From Roseovarius sp. (GTDB lineage: Bacteria > Pseudomonadota > Alphaproteobacteria > Rhodobacterales > Rhodobacteraceae), in assembly GCA_027493545.1 (NCBI GenBank), contig JAOSKR010000001.1:1-64000 (forward strand): 64,000 nt of DNA, read 5' to 3'. A program made the position numbers and the translations under genes. Under the pieces are notes generated by a model, which was given only the letters and a program-made list of their open reading frames with translations, made no database searches and was not told the origin of the DNA. Positions 39,636 through 48,053 of the stretch are shown in pieces; the stretch's first letter is position 1; every line of letters starts with the position of its first letter.

Positions 39636-40069
39636 TCAGCGTTGCGGAAACAGGAAGGCGAAGGCGATGCGCCGCCGCCAGGATTGGTGAGCGGCTCCTC
39701 GATCACGCCGAGCCGCTCATAGGCGTGGAGGAAGCTGTCGGGCGCGGTGAGGATCCCGACATGCTTGGCGATGGCGCGGGGCTTCATGCGGAACAGCACC
39801 AGCGCGCGGGGGCCGGGCTCGGCGGGCGACACCTCGATCATCATTGCGCGCGCGCCCTCGGCCAGCACCTCGCTCGGCCCGGTCTCGCCCCAGTCGCGGC
39901 TGTAAGGCGGGATCGGGAACGGCTCGGGGCCGACGATCTCGCGCCAGACCCCGCGGGCGAGTCCGAGGCAATCGCAGCCGACGCCCTTGAGGCTCGCCTG
40001 GTCGTGGTAGGGCGTTCCCAGCCACGCTCGCGCCGCGGCGATGACCCTCTCCGGATCGGCCGGCGTCAC
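39636..40069 (-). pseudogene. NlpC/P60 tail peptidase (GTA gp14-like), frameshifted at end
   Basis: Opens DPERVIAAARAWLGTPYHDQ, with the catalytic cysteine in GVGCDCLGLARGV and histidine in IAKHVGILTAPDS. Near 39680 an indel diverts it from its natural end (WRRRIAFAFLFPQR, stop at 39636-39638) into the baseplate gene. About 144 codons. In tailed phages of this kind it digests peptidoglycan locally during DNA entry. It overlaps the DUF2163 gene by four bases. Confidence 0.82.
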
Positions 40070-40950
40070 AGAACGCCCCCGTCGTGGCCGCCGTCCCGGC
40101 TGGCGTAGCGCAGGATCGTGTCTTGGCCGGGGATGTGCGGGAAGCCGCGGAAGTTGGCGGTGTTGACGAACTTCGCCCCGCAGGTCTCGATCCGCTTGTC
40201 GCAGCCCGCGCGGATGGTGAAGCGTCGCCCTCGGCGATCGCGCGCACCGGCGCCTCGAGTAGGGTCAGGATGGCGATGCCATCGGTGACGTCTTGGCCCA
40301 GCACCTCGGCTGCGCCGCCCGGCATTCGCGCCGCTGGTCCATTCCAGCGTGCCGAAGGTGAACCAGCCGGAGGCGAACGCGCCGAGCCCAGAGGCGGTGA
40401 AGGCGCGGTCGCGCAGCAGATCGATCACGGCGCCCGCGCCCTTGAAAGCGGGATCCTCAAGATCGACGCCGCAGCGCGCATCCCCGAGCGCGGCGTCGCA
40501 GGTCGCCTGAAACGTCCGCCCGACCGTCTGGCCCAGCACATGGGCGAGCGAGCGGACCTCGGCGACGAAGGCCAGCCGCCCGCGCCGGATCTGCCCGATG
40601 GCCCCCCGGCGCATCAACACGCGCTGACCGGTGTCGGTCCAGTTCACGCGCCAGACCTCGACCTCGGCGTTGTCCCAGCGGCCGTCCAGAATGTCGGTCT
40701 CGGTGATCCGGTCCGAGGTCAGCACGCCCTCGGCGTCCTGCGCATCGACCGAGAGGTCCGAGCCGGAACGGACCTCTGACGCGGTGAGCCCGCTCTCGGG
40801 CTCGAAGTCGGTGCCGTCGAAGCTGAGCGTCCGGTCGTGATCGGTGAAGCCGAAGGTGACGCCGTCGGCGCGGGCGATCCGCCAGCACCAGGCGAGCGTA
40901 GTCGTGCCCTCGTCGAGATGGGCCTGCAGCGCGGGAGAGAGGGATTTCAT
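40066..40950 (-). CDS. DUF2163 tail protein (GTA gp13-like), two compensating frameshifts
   Basis: 294 codons: MKSLSPALQAHLDEGTTTLA, WCWRIARADGVTFGFTDHDR, LSFDGTDFEPESG, VWRVNWTDTGQRVLMRRGAI, FQATCDAALGDARCGVDLED, and cysteine-bearing end CDKRIETCGAKFVNTANFRG. Between about 40225 and 40320 the frame reads arginine-rich nonsense, while the neighbouring frame reads AAEVLGQDVTDGIAILTLLE. Two nearby indels therefore cancel, and the true protein reads through the second frame there. Tail-tip component next to the peptidase. Confidence 0.85.
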   Translation of the reverse strand: MKSLSPALQAHLDEGTTTLAWCWRIARADGVTFGFTDHDRTLSFDGTDFEPESGLTASEVRSGSDLSVDAQDAEGVLTSDRITETDILDGRWDNAEVEVWRVNWTDTGQRVLMRRGAIGQIRRGRLAFVAEVRSLAHVLGQTVGRTFQATCDAALGDARCGVDLEDPAFKGAGAVIDLLRDRAFTASGLGAFASGWFTFGTLEWTSGANAGRRSRGAGPRRHRWHRHPDPTRGAGARDRRGRRFTIRAGCDKRIETCGAKFVNTANFRGFPHIPGQDTILRYASRDGGHDGGVL

Positions 40951-41135
40951 CGGCAGGTTCCCGTCATGCGGTCGTCGAGATCGGCGATCCAGTCCGCCCA
41001 GTCCGGCGGCACGGCGGCGACGGTCGCGGCAGCCGGCCGGGCGAGCCGCGCCTCGGCATAGGAAGCACAGCCCGCGTCACCAGCGCCCATCGTTGCGGCG
41101 CAGCCGGTCAGCGGGATCGCCAGCGCCGCGGCCAT
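40947..41135 (-). CDS. small lipoprotein, candidate outer-membrane spanin
   Basis: 62 residues. A short hydrophobic start ends in the lipobox LTGCAA, giving a lipidated cysteine at about residue 12; the mature part is about 50 residues. Its start lies inside the previous small membrane protein's frame in another phase, the nested Rz/Rz1 layout. It sits with holin and endolysin genes. I infer an o-spanin role from position, size and lipobox only. Confidence 0.5.
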   Translation of the reverse strand: MAAALAIPLTGCAATMGAGDAGCASYAEARLARPAAATVAAVPPDWADWIADLDDRMTGTCR

Positions 41136-41308
41136 CGCGAACCGCGTCGCGCCCGCGCTCGACGCGTTTGTTCGTTGTCTTCCATCGCATCGCGTTCCGC
41201 CTCCCGTTTGCCCATGCGTTCCCCTTCCGCGCGGCCCCAGACCCGGCCGAGGACGACGCCCCCGACCGCGCCCAGAGCCGCGACCAGCCAGATCAGGAGA
41301 TCAGCCAT
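41108..41308 (-). CDS. short membrane-anchored protein, candidate inner-membrane spanin
   Basis: 66 residues: an N-terminal membrane helix (LLIWLVAALGAVGGVVLGRV) followed by a highly charged helical tail (GERMGKREAERDAMEDNEQT). That is the layout of an i-spanin, though shorter than usual (Rz is about 150). Its 3' end overlaps the lipoprotein start by 28 bases. Its ATG overlaps the stop of the 33-residue protein upstream. Confidence 0.5.
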   Translation of the reverse strand: MADLLIWLVAALGAVGGVVLGRVWGRAEGERMGKREAERDAMEDNEQTRRARARRGSRWPRRWRSR

Positions 41309-41402
41309 CGTCCCGCTCCCCCCGTGCGGCGGCGACGCAGAGGGCGACGACGAAGACGCCGAGACAGCCGCCCACGACCACACCTGCGAAGAACTCAAGC
41401 AT
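41301..41402 (-). CDS. 33-residue membrane peptide (DUF3789-like)
   Basis: MLEFFAGVVVGGCLGVFVVA followed by LCVAAARGERDDG: one membrane helix with a short charged tail. It matches the size and start of DUF3789 peptides. It overlaps the gene before it (41395-41625) and the gene after it by eight bases each, in a tight lysis-type cassette. Confidence 0.55.
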   Translation of the reverse strand: MLEFFAGVVVGGCLGVFVVALCVAAARGERDDG

Positions 41403-41625
41403 CGCCGCGGAACCCGCGCTCGATCCGGTCGCGCAGGCCGATCAGGCCGAGCCCGAGGAACATCAGCCCCGCGGGCGAGGCATCGCCAGAGCCGGCAAGC
41501 AGTGCGACGAGGCGGGACAATTCCCCGAGCGGCCCGGTGGCAGGCAGCGCGAGAGACGCGATGCCGGTGAGCATGGCGAGAAGACCCGCCCACCAGGTGA
41601 GGGAGGTCGGACGAACGTAGCGCAT
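41395..41625 (-). CDS. small membrane protein of the lysis cassette
   Basis: 76 residues with two membrane helices (WWAGLLAMLTGIASLALPAT, and ASPAGLMFLGLGLIGL) and a basic C-terminal end (RDRIERGFRGDA). Located between endolysin and the candidate spanins. It could be a second holin or antiholin, but I see nothing decisive. Confidence 0.55.
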   Translation of the reverse strand: MRYVRPTSLTWWAGLLAMLTGIASLALPATGPLGELSRLVALLAGSGDASPAGLMFLGLGLIGLRDRIERGFRGDA

Positions 41626-41628
41626 GAG

Positions 41629-42288
41629 TCAGGCCCTCCGGATCAGGGTGGAGAAGAAGGCGGCCAGCCGGGCGAGCCAGCCGGTGGGCGCGTCGGGAGC
41701 AGGACCCAGGACCGGCGGCCTCGGCAGCGGCGACGGCCGCAGCAGCGCCAGAGCCTCGTCTTCGGTCAGGCGACGGATCGGCCGCGAGAAGTCCACGCGG
41801 CCCGTGCGATCCACGGACCAGACCGGGATGGTTCCGCCGGGATAGCGACCATGGCGGAACAGGTCGCACTCGGCTTCCCGGCGCGGAATGATAGAGGCCG
41901 GTCGCCGCCAGTTCAGAAACGCGTCGGCGGCTGCAACGCGATTGCCGGCATTGAGATGTCGGGTCAGCGCGGCCTTGGCGATGCCCCCGGTGTTGTAGTG
42001 GAAGCTGACCAGCGCATCGAACTCGTGCGGCGCCAGCGGCACCTTCACGGCGCGCAGGACGGCGGCCTCGTAGCGCGCAAGATCGGCGCGGAAGACCCGG
42101 AACGCCTCGCGGATCCCGGCGTCCAGATCAGCGGGCATGCCGCGCGGCATGCTGGCCGGATCGGGCGGCCCGGCCGCGGCCGTGTGGCCGATGCCGAAGG
42201 TCCAGACCTGTTTCACATCGAGATAGGGCCCGGGCACGAGTCCTTCGTGCCGGACGAGGGCCAGCAGGCCCCGGTCGGTCATGTGCAT
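41629..42288 (-). CDS. phage endolysin (T4-type lysozyme, GH24-like)
   Basis: 219 residues. The catalytic Glu lies in LVRHEGLVPGPYLD (about residue 15), followed by the TFGIGHT motif, the E-(x)-T pattern of T4-type lysozymes. ALVSFHYNTGGIAKAALTRH and FLNWRRP...IPRREAECDLF are also conserved. The C-terminal 50 residues are proline-rich and end in an amphipathic helix (GWLARLAAFFSTLIRRA). It would cut cell-wall glycan at lysis, with the holin 130 bp upstream. Confidence 0.88.
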   Translation of the reverse strand: MHMTDRGLLALVRHEGLVPGPYLDVKQVWTFGIGHTAAAGPPDPASMPRGMPADLDAGIREAFRVFRADLARYEAAVLRAVKVPLAPHEFDALVSFHYNTGGIAKAALTRHLNAGNRVAAADAFLNWRRPASIIPRREAECDLFRHGRYPGGTIPVWSVDRTGRVDFSRPIRRLTEDEALALLRPSPLPRPPVLGPAPDAPTGWLARLAAFFSTLIRRA

Positions 42289-42292
42289 GGGA

Positions 42293-42424
42293 TTACCCGA
42301 AAAGCGAGAGGATCAGGATCAGCGCGGCGACGGCGAGGCCGATGCGCAGACGGTGGGCAAAGGCCTGTCGGGCATCCGTGGGATCGCAGCGGAGGGAGCG
42401 CGCGAGGCGGATGAGATCATTCAT
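42293..42424 (-). CDS. 43-residue single-pass membrane protein
   Basis: MNDLIRLARSLRCDPTDARQ, then a basic stretch and one membrane helix (LRIGLAVAALILILSLFG) at the very C-terminus. Its start overlaps the holin end by eight bases. Possibly a holin regulator; no family recognised. Confidence 0.5.
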   Translation of the reverse strand: MNDLIRLARSLRCDPTDARQAFAHRLRIGLAVAALILILSLFG

Positions 42425-42767
42425 CGCCGTCGCCCTGCTTGGCGCGACGCAGGCGAGCCAGCAGCATCTCGATGAAGGCCGGTCCGAAGACGCCCACGAG
42501 ATAGGCGGCCGACCCTGCAGCACCGCCCGCCGGGATCGCCTCGGGCGGCAGGCCGAGCCAGGCGGTGATCACGGCCATGGAAAGGCTGCCCATCCCGGCC
42601 GCGATTAGGCCGCCGAGTAGGATGTGCCGGAGCGCATCGCGCAGTCGCATCTTGGTGGTCAGCGCGTTCGTGGCGCCGCCGAGCGCGCCCCAGGCGGCGA
42701 GGATCACGGCGGTCGAGGCCGCGAGTTCGCGCAGCACTGCGGCCACAAAGCTGCCGGTGTCGTTCAT
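42417..42767 (-). CDS. phage holin-like membrane protein
   Basis: 116 residues with three predicted membrane helices (ASTAVILAAWGALGGATNAL; ILLGGLIAAGMGSLSMAVIT; AGSAAYLVGVFGPAFIEMLL) and a charged, hydrophilic C-terminus (RLRRAKQGDGDE). Such a layout next to an endolysin fits a class I holin. It overlaps the DUF2460 gene by four bases, so lysis genes are embedded in the tail operon. Confidence 0.7.
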   Translation of the reverse strand: MNDTGSFVAAVLRELAASTAVILAAWGALGGATNALTTKMRLRDALRHILLGGLIAAGMGSLSMAVITAWLGLPPEAIPAGGAAGSAAYLVGVFGPAFIEMLLARLRRAKQGDGDE

Positions 42768-43393
42768 CGCCGGATCTCCAGAAGCGGGATGGAGGTGATC
42801 GAGCCGAGCCGCTCGAGGTCGAGCGTCACGTCGAGCGCATCGGTGTCGAAGCGGACCGGCACATCGAACTCGAAGCTCGCGGTGATCGCGACGCCCTCGG
42901 CGGGCGCAGCATCGAAGCTGACGACCCCGGTGGTCGTATCGACGGACCAGCCGCCGATCTGCTCAGCGCCATCGAGCGCGACCCGCACCGTGCCGGCGAC
43001 CGGCTTGGTGATTGTGCGGGTCCAGGTCTGGCTGCCCGAGGCGTAGCGTTTGACCAGCTGGAACGCGGTCATCGCGCCGTCTCCCGTGCCGATCGCTTGG
43101 TCGGTCGGCGATGGTGTGCCTGAGGGCAGGCAGGACTTGTGATCGCCCCAGTCCTTGAAGCGGAAACCGTGGAGCCGGCCATTGCGCGCCTCGAAGAAGG
43201 AGACCACGGCCGCCAGATCGTCCGCGCGGCGGATGCCGTAGGCGACGTCATAGCGGCGGCGCGAATTGGCCCAGCTGGCGTTGCGCTCCTCGTCGCCGGA
43301 AGCAAGCTCGACGATCTGGGTGCGCCGCTCCGGCCCGCCCCGCGCGCCACGGCTGATGTTGTCGGGAAACCGGACCTCGTGAAACGCCATCAC
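42764..43393 (-). CDS. DUF2460 tail protein (GTA gp12-like)
   Basis: 209 residues, intact. Opens MAFHEVRFPDNISRGARGGP, then RRTQIVELASGDEERNASWA, RRRYDVAYGIRRADDLAAVV, RLHGFRFKDWGDHKS, and ends LERLGSITSIPLLEIRR. This is the DUF2460 (TIGR02217) pattern of a distal tail protein. It overlaps the tape-measure gene by four bases and the holin by four bases. Confidence 0.92.
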   Translation of the reverse strand: MMAFHEVRFPDNISRGARGGPERRTQIVELASGDEERNASWANSRRRYDVAYGIRRADDLAAVVSFFEARNGRLHGFRFKDWGDHKSCLPSGTPSPTDQAIGTGDGAMTAFQLVKRYASGSQTWTRTITKPVAGTVRVALDGAEQIGGWSVDTTTGVVSFDAAPAEGVAITASFEFDVPVRFDTDALDVTLDLERLGSITSIPLLEIRR

Positions 43394-45798
43394 ATGCCCC
43401 TCCGCCCGAGCGACACGGCGCGAGCGATGTCTGCTGCGACCTGCGTCCTCGACTGCCGGAAGCTCTCGGCGTCGCGCGCCATGATCGTGACGTTGACGCC
43501 GCCGCCCGCGCCGTAGCTCTGCGCCTCGCGCCGCGACAGCACCCGTTCGCCGCGCTGCAGGATCGCCGGCACCTCATCATGCCGAAGCCCGGCCATGCCG
43601 CCGCTGTGCATTCGCGGGGCGGCAGCGAAGGCCATGGCCGGAACCAAGCGCGAGGGGCCGGCCGATCCGACCATCCCGCCCGCATGCAGGACGTTGGCGA
43701 AGATGCCGCTCGCGCCGGAGAACACGCCGGAGAGCGCATTGGCGATCGGCCCGAGGATGAACCGCCGCGCCGCGAGCTGGGCGAGATCGGCCAGCAGCGA
43801 GGTGACGAGATCGCGGAAGTTCAGCTTCCCGGTCCGCACGAACTGGCCGACCGCGTTCTCGGCCGACTGGAAAGCGCCGACGAGGCTCTGACCGATGTCG
43901 CCGCCGATGTCGCGGGCCTTGCTGGCGTAATCCGACAGCGCCGCCGTGACGGCCTGCCAGCCGGTGACGGCGGCTTCGGTCGCGGGCTCCGCCGCAGCGG
44001 CGGCGGCTCCGGCCGCCGCACCAGCACCTGTGGCGGCGCGTCCGGCATCGCCGAGCGCCGTCTCCAGTCGTTCGGCCGCACCGGTGGCCTCGGTCAGCGC
44101 ATCGGCACTGGCCTCATCGGTGCCGCGCACCGCATCGCGCAGCGCCTGCCAGCTTTCGAGTGGGGCGCGGGCTCCTTCGGCCAGATCGCGCGCCGCGCCA
44201 CGGTAGAGGTTCGCGGACTCGAGCGCCCGACTTGCCGCCTCGGTCAGACCGAGGTCGGGTGCGGTGAGCGGGTTGTCCTCGAAGGCCCGGTCGAACGCCG
44301 TCTGCGCGGTCGTCGTCGCGGCCGTTGCCGCGCCCTCGAAGCGGTTCTCGATCTCGCCGAGGTCGAGGTCGGGCACCAACGAGATGCGGCGCTCGGACCC
44401 GAGCGCTTCGAGCCCCTGGTTGATGCCGCCGATGAAGCCGTTGATGCGCGAGACCACGCCGTTCAGCATCGCCTCGACGCCGTCGACCAGGCTGTTCGCC
44501 GCCTGGAACGCCAGATCGCCGATGGCGGCGGGCAGCAGACCCCAGATCGCCCTGATCGCCTCGTAGGCGCCCTCGAACGTATTCGCCGCGGTATTGCCGA
44601 AGCCCACCACGCTCTCGATGGCGCTCTGCATGCCCGACGCCGCATCGGCCTTCAGGTCGAAGAACATCGCGGTGGCGGCTGCGCCCGCCGCAGCCGCACC
44701 CATCCTGATCCGCTCCCAGACCTCGACGGCGAGGTCCTTCAGGAGCGACATCGCCTCGCCGAAACCGCCCGCGCCGGAGACGAGACGGGTGAACTGATAG
44801 ACGAGCTCGCCCGCGCCGACGATCAGCGCGCCGATGCCGGTGCGGATCAGCGCCCCGCGCAGGACGACCAGCGCCGTGGCGAGGCCCCGCACGGAGAGCG
44901 CGGCAGCGACCATGCCCGCGACCCAGCGGCCCGCGAGGAAGGCCGCGAAGGTGGCTGCATAGGTGGCCAGACGGCCGATGTTGTCGAACAGCCCGCGGAT
45001 CGCGATGCCAAGCGGGCCGGTCCGGCTGGCGACCGCCGCTATGGCGTTGGCGACGGCTTCCAGTGCCGGGGCTGCGGCGACGGCCAGCTGGTTGGAGAGC
45101 CCCCGCCAGATGAGCCCGAGGCGCGAGATTGCGTCGTTCGTGCGCTCGATCTGGTCGGCATCCTGCTCTGAGACGACGACACCGAATGCGCGCACGTCCT
45201 CCGTCGCTTGGCGCAGCGTCTCGGTGTCGATACGGCTCATGGCGATGGAGCCTTCCTCGCCGAAGAGCTGACCTGCGACAGCGGCGCGTTCGGCCGCAGG
45301 CACGAAGTTCTCGATCGCCGCGTTGATGGCGCCGACGCGCTGGTCCAGCGGCAGCGCAATCAGGTCGGTGGCCGAGAGCCCCAGCCGGTCCAGCGCGTCG
45401 GCGGCGGGGCCGGTCCCGGCGGCCGCCTGGCTGAGACGGCGCGTCAGATCCTTGGTGGCCTGCTCGATGCCGGACATCGAGACGCCCGCCAGCTCGCCCG
45501 CGCGCTCCAGCGTCTGGATCGAGGCGACGGTGGTGCCGAGGGACTGCGCGAGCTTGGCCTGCGCATCGACCGTTTGCAGGCCGGACCGGATCATCGCCAC
45601 GCCAGCGGCGGTCGCGGCTGCAACTGCCGCAGCAGCGGCCACGCGCACCCGCCGCGAGAAGGCTGCGAGCCGGGCGTTGGCAGCCTCCATCTCGCGGCTA
45701 AGCCGCCCGAAGCCACGCGACCCGGCCTCACCGACACCTTCCAGCTCGGCGCGCACCTGCCGTCCGCCCACGGCCGCGAGGCGGGGGACGCTGACCAC
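43390..45798 (-). CDS. phage tail tape-measure protein
   Basis: 802 residues if started at GTG 45798 (VSVPRLAAVGGRQVRAELEG). The N-terminal half has GFGRLSREMEAANARLAAFS, and long helical stretches follow with hydrophobic segments (LATYAATFAAFLAGRWVAGM, VRGLATALVVLRGALIRTGI). The C-terminal end reads HSGGMAGLRHDEVPAILQRG, the usual end of lambda-type tape measures (ILQRGERVLSR). It sets tail length. No good ribosome site precedes 45798, and the upstream frame stays open through a run of 14 C, so the exact start is unsure. Confidence 0.88.
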   Translation of the reverse strand: MVSVPRLAAVGGRQVRAELEGVGEAGSRGFGRLSREMEAANARLAAFSRRVRVAAAAAVAAATAAGVAMIRSGLQTVDAQAKLAQSLGTTVASIQTLERAGELAGVSMSGIEQATKDLTRRLSQAAAGTGPAADALDRLGLSATDLIALPLDQRVGAINAAIENFVPAAERAAVAGQLFGEEGSIAMSRIDTETLRQATEDVRAFGVVVSEQDADQIERTNDAISRLGLIWRGLSNQLAVAAAPALEAVANAIAAVASRTGPLGIAIRGLFDNIGRLATYAATFAAFLAGRWVAGMVAAALSVRGLATALVVLRGALIRTGIGALIVGAGELVYQFTRLVSGAGGFGEAMSLLKDLAVEVWERIRMGAAAAGAAATAMFFDLKADAASGMQSAIESVVGFGNTAANTFEGAYEAIRAIWGLLPAAIGDLAFQAANSLVDGVEAMLNGVVSRINGFIGGINQGLEALGSERRISLVPDLDLGEIENRFEGAATAATTTAQTAFDRAFEDNPLTAPDLGLTEAASRALESANLYRGAARDLAEGARAPLESWQALRDAVRGTDEASADALTEATGAAERLETALGDAGRAATGAGAAAGAAAAAAEPATEAAVTGWQAVTAALSDYASKARDIGGDIGQSLVGAFQSAENAVGQFVRTGKLNFRDLVTSLLADLAQLAARRFILGPIANALSGVFSGASGIFANVLHAGGMVGSAGPSRLVPAMAFAAAPRMHSGGMAGLRHDEVPAILQRGERVLSRREAQSYGAGGGVNVTIMARDAESFRQSRTQVAADIARAVSLGRRGM

Positions 45799-46504
45799 GC
45801 TCGGGGAGGGATGGGGGGGGGGGGGGTTTAGACATAGAGGTGTGGCCATCTGTTCGTTGAGTTTGGCGACCATCACCGCCTCGATGACGGGCAGCAGCTC
45901 GGCCATGGCGAGCGGCGGCACGCCGAGGGCGTCACCGAGCGCGAGCGCCGCCGACATGTCCCAGCCGATCACGGCGCCCGGCAGGACGCGCAGCTGGCCG
46001 CCAAGACGGCCGACGAGGTCCCAGACCTGCCAGCCTTCGTGCGTGAGCGGCCGGTTCAGCCGCGCCGGGCAGTCGCGCAGCCGTTTGGGCCGCAGGGTTC
46101 GCAGCCTCGCAGTAGCGCTCGCCCCCGCCGAAGGACCATTCGGCGAGAGCGCGGAGGCGTTTTTTTCCTGTTCCAGCAGCAGGCCCTTCGAGACATAGGT
46201 CAGCTGGAAGGCCTCGAAGATCGGCCAGACGTCGAGCAGCGCGTCGATGGCCTCCGGGCTCGGGTCGATGGGGTTGCCGTCGGCGTCACCGATGCCCCTC
46301 CCAGGCGAGCACCGCCCGCCGCGCCAGCGCTTTGGCGAAGGCGACGGCGCGTTCCTCGTCGGAGGCCTCCTCGGGCACCGCCTCGACGGCCGGATCGCTG
46401 CGGGTCGCCACCATCAGCGCGGTGGTCAGCGGGCGCAGCTGCACCCGGACGCCGGGCGCGAGGTCGTGCCAGCGGGGGGCGTTCGTCAGGTCGAGCGTCA
46501 GCAT
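45799..46504 (-). pseudogene. tail assembly chaperone region, frameshifted
   Basis: Starts MLTLDLTNAPRWHDLAPGVR, VQLRPLTTALMVATRSDPAV, ending LARRAVLAWEG. Four C at 46295-46298 (three expected) stop it early; in the shifted frame it continues IGDADGNPIDPSPEAIDALL, DVWPIFEAFQLTYVSKGLLL, then RPLTHEGWQVWDLVGRLGGQ and GWDMSAALALGDALGVPPLA. It lies between the tail tube and tape-measure genes, the place of the tail chaperone pair. The upstream part is about 72 codons and the downstream part about 160; in related phages these can be two proteins. Confidence 0.7.
45813..45826. repeat. run of 14 G (C on the coding strand)
   Basis: The longest homopolymer in the window, at the junction of the chaperone and tape-measure genes, 15 bp before the likely tape-measure start. 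It codes for a Pro-Pro-Pro-Pro stretch in the fused frame. Either a slippage site or a base-calling/assembly artefact. Confidence 0.9.
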
Positions 46505-46505
46505 C

Positions 46506-47449
46506 TCAGTAGGTCTCCACGTCGTTCACGAGGGTGGCGGTGCACATCCGGCCGACGACGCTGTCGCGGGCGGCCTGCCAGTCGAAGGTGGCCTGCACGC
46601 CCTGCGGCCCGGAGATCTCGATGCGGGGGCGCGGCAGGTAGACGGCGTGCACGGTGAAGGTGAAGCTCTCGCCCGAGGGCAGGACGTAGGCGAATTCCAT
46701 CTCGCAGGCCTCGCCGTTGATCGCCTGCGTCACCAGCGTCTGGTCGGCGAAGCGCACCTCGATCCGGCCGGTCAGCGCGGCGATGGACGGGTCCGCGCCG
46801 TCGATGCGGCCGTCCGAGCGGATGGTCTCGATGCGGTCGAGGTTGTTGGCATAGGTGATCTCGGCCGAGACGACGTTGCCGAGGGCCGTGCCATTGCGCG
46901 TGATCGCGCCGTTGAAATGCCCGAAGCGCTTCAGCTCCAGCGCGGCCGGCGTTCCGGCGCTGGTGGTCGTGCCCACCGTCTCGCCCTGCGCCACCAGCCG
47001 CGCGGTGGCGGTCAGGAGGCCCGAGCGCTGCATCTGCCAGGTGATCTGGTCGAGCACGCAGCCGGAATACATCGCGTAGCGCGGCACCTCCGGCATGCCG
47101 GTCTCGATCGACATGCTGGGCAGCGTCCAGGACCCGGACTGGAACTCGTGGCTGTCCAGGGGCCTCTCGCCCGGTGGTCGTCGGTGCTCCGAACGCCGCC
47201 TTCAGCCAGAAGCCGAAGGCCTCGGCGTCGAGCGGCACGACGACATCGCCGTCGGCCGTCACCGCGTCCTTGATCGGCGCCAGCGGATCGCGGCCGTAGC
47301 CGAGAAGCTCCGAGTTCAGCAGCGGCTGCTCGGGCGCCGAGCGAGGTGCTGGCGAAGGGCATCCGCGTGAAGCCGCTGGCGGGCGGCGTTCCATAGGTCG
47401 TCTCGAACGCAAGCGCCATCTGCGCCCGCGCCCCCTGGGCTCGTGCCAT
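46506..47449 (-). pseudogene. major tail tube protein, frameshifted
   Basis: Opens MARAQGARAQMALAFETTYG, TPPASGFTRMPFASTSL; shifts near 47340 to EQPLLNSELLGYGRDPLAPI, KDAVTADGDVVVPLDAEAFG, FWLKAAFGAPTTTG; shifts again near 47165 to SIETGMPEVPRYAMYSGCVL, and runs in frame to VVGRMCTATLVNDVETY. About 314 codons in total. The beta-rich body (NVVSAEITYANNLDRIETIR, DGRIDGADPSIAALTGRIEV) is that of a phage tail tube protein. Located where a tube gene belongs, before the chaperone. Confidence 0.85.
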
Positions 47450-47473
47450 GGTGTTCTCCTCGGGTTGTCGGGG

Positions 47474-47892
47474 TCAGCCGAGCGGGTCGGCCGTGGAATA
47501 GTGCAGCACCACCGGGATGACGGCGGCCTTCAGGCTGGCCGCGCCCTCGACCGGCAGATCGACCGGGCGCGGCGCTTCCGCCTCGACCCAGTCGCAGAGC
47601 CCGCCCAGCGTCCGGTCGGCGGCGAGCGCCGCGCCGATGCTGGCGGTCAGCGTGTCGAAGGCGGCGTCCGGGTCGGCGCCCTGCACGACCGCCTCGATCT
47701 CGGCGCGGTGCTGGTAGTGGTAGGCCAGCGGCGGACAGCGTCACCTCGGGCTCGCCTGGCTCGCCGTCGCGCAGGATCAGCAGCCCCTCGGCCGGCACGC
47801 GCTCGGGCAGCACCTCGCCGCGCAGGGCGGTGGCGGGCAGCGCCGAGAGCCGCGCGTGCAGCGCGGCGAGGATGGTTTCGCGGGGTGCGCAT
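47474..47892 (-). pseudogene. tail completion protein (often mis-called acyl-CoA transferase), frameshifted
   Basis: Joined frames: RETILAALHARLSALPATAL, RGEVLPERVPAEGLLILRDG, EPGEPEVTLS, LAYHYQHRAEIEAVVQGADP, AAFDTLTASIGAALAADRTL, GGLCDWVEAEAPRPVDLPVE, PVVLHYSTADPLG. Two breaks: four G at 47882-47885 just after the start, and near 47735. About 139 codons. Position between head-tail and tube genes fits a tail terminator or completion factor. Confidence 0.75.
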
Positions 47893-48053
47893 AGTATGTC
47901 GCTCGACTCCGTGCTTGACGTTTGCTTCGACGGTGTTTGGATTAACAAACGCCGCGCGGAATAAGCGGCGGAGGAAAAATGTCCCAACAGCCCCCCTCCC
48001 CCACCCACCCAATAAACCGCTGCATCCGATGATTTCTTACAGTGGCTACGTAC
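47893..48053. other. AT-richer gap inside the tail operon
   Basis: 160 bp with no gene, in an operon where other junctions overlap or are a few bases apart. It contains GTTTG-GATTAA-CAAAC and C-rich runs (CCCCCCTCCCCC). Possibly an insertion scar or an internal promoter; I cannot tell. Confidence 0.5.

Noticed and set aside
35360..40069. A single 1569-residue peptidase-baseplate fusion
   Set aside because: The peptidase's natural end is present one frame away with a stop at 39636; the fusion comes from one indel.
36866..40108. 1080-codon open frame on the plus strand opposite the baseplate gene
   Set aside because: Arg/Gly/Ala-rich without family pattern; a shadow of the high-GC minus-strand genes.
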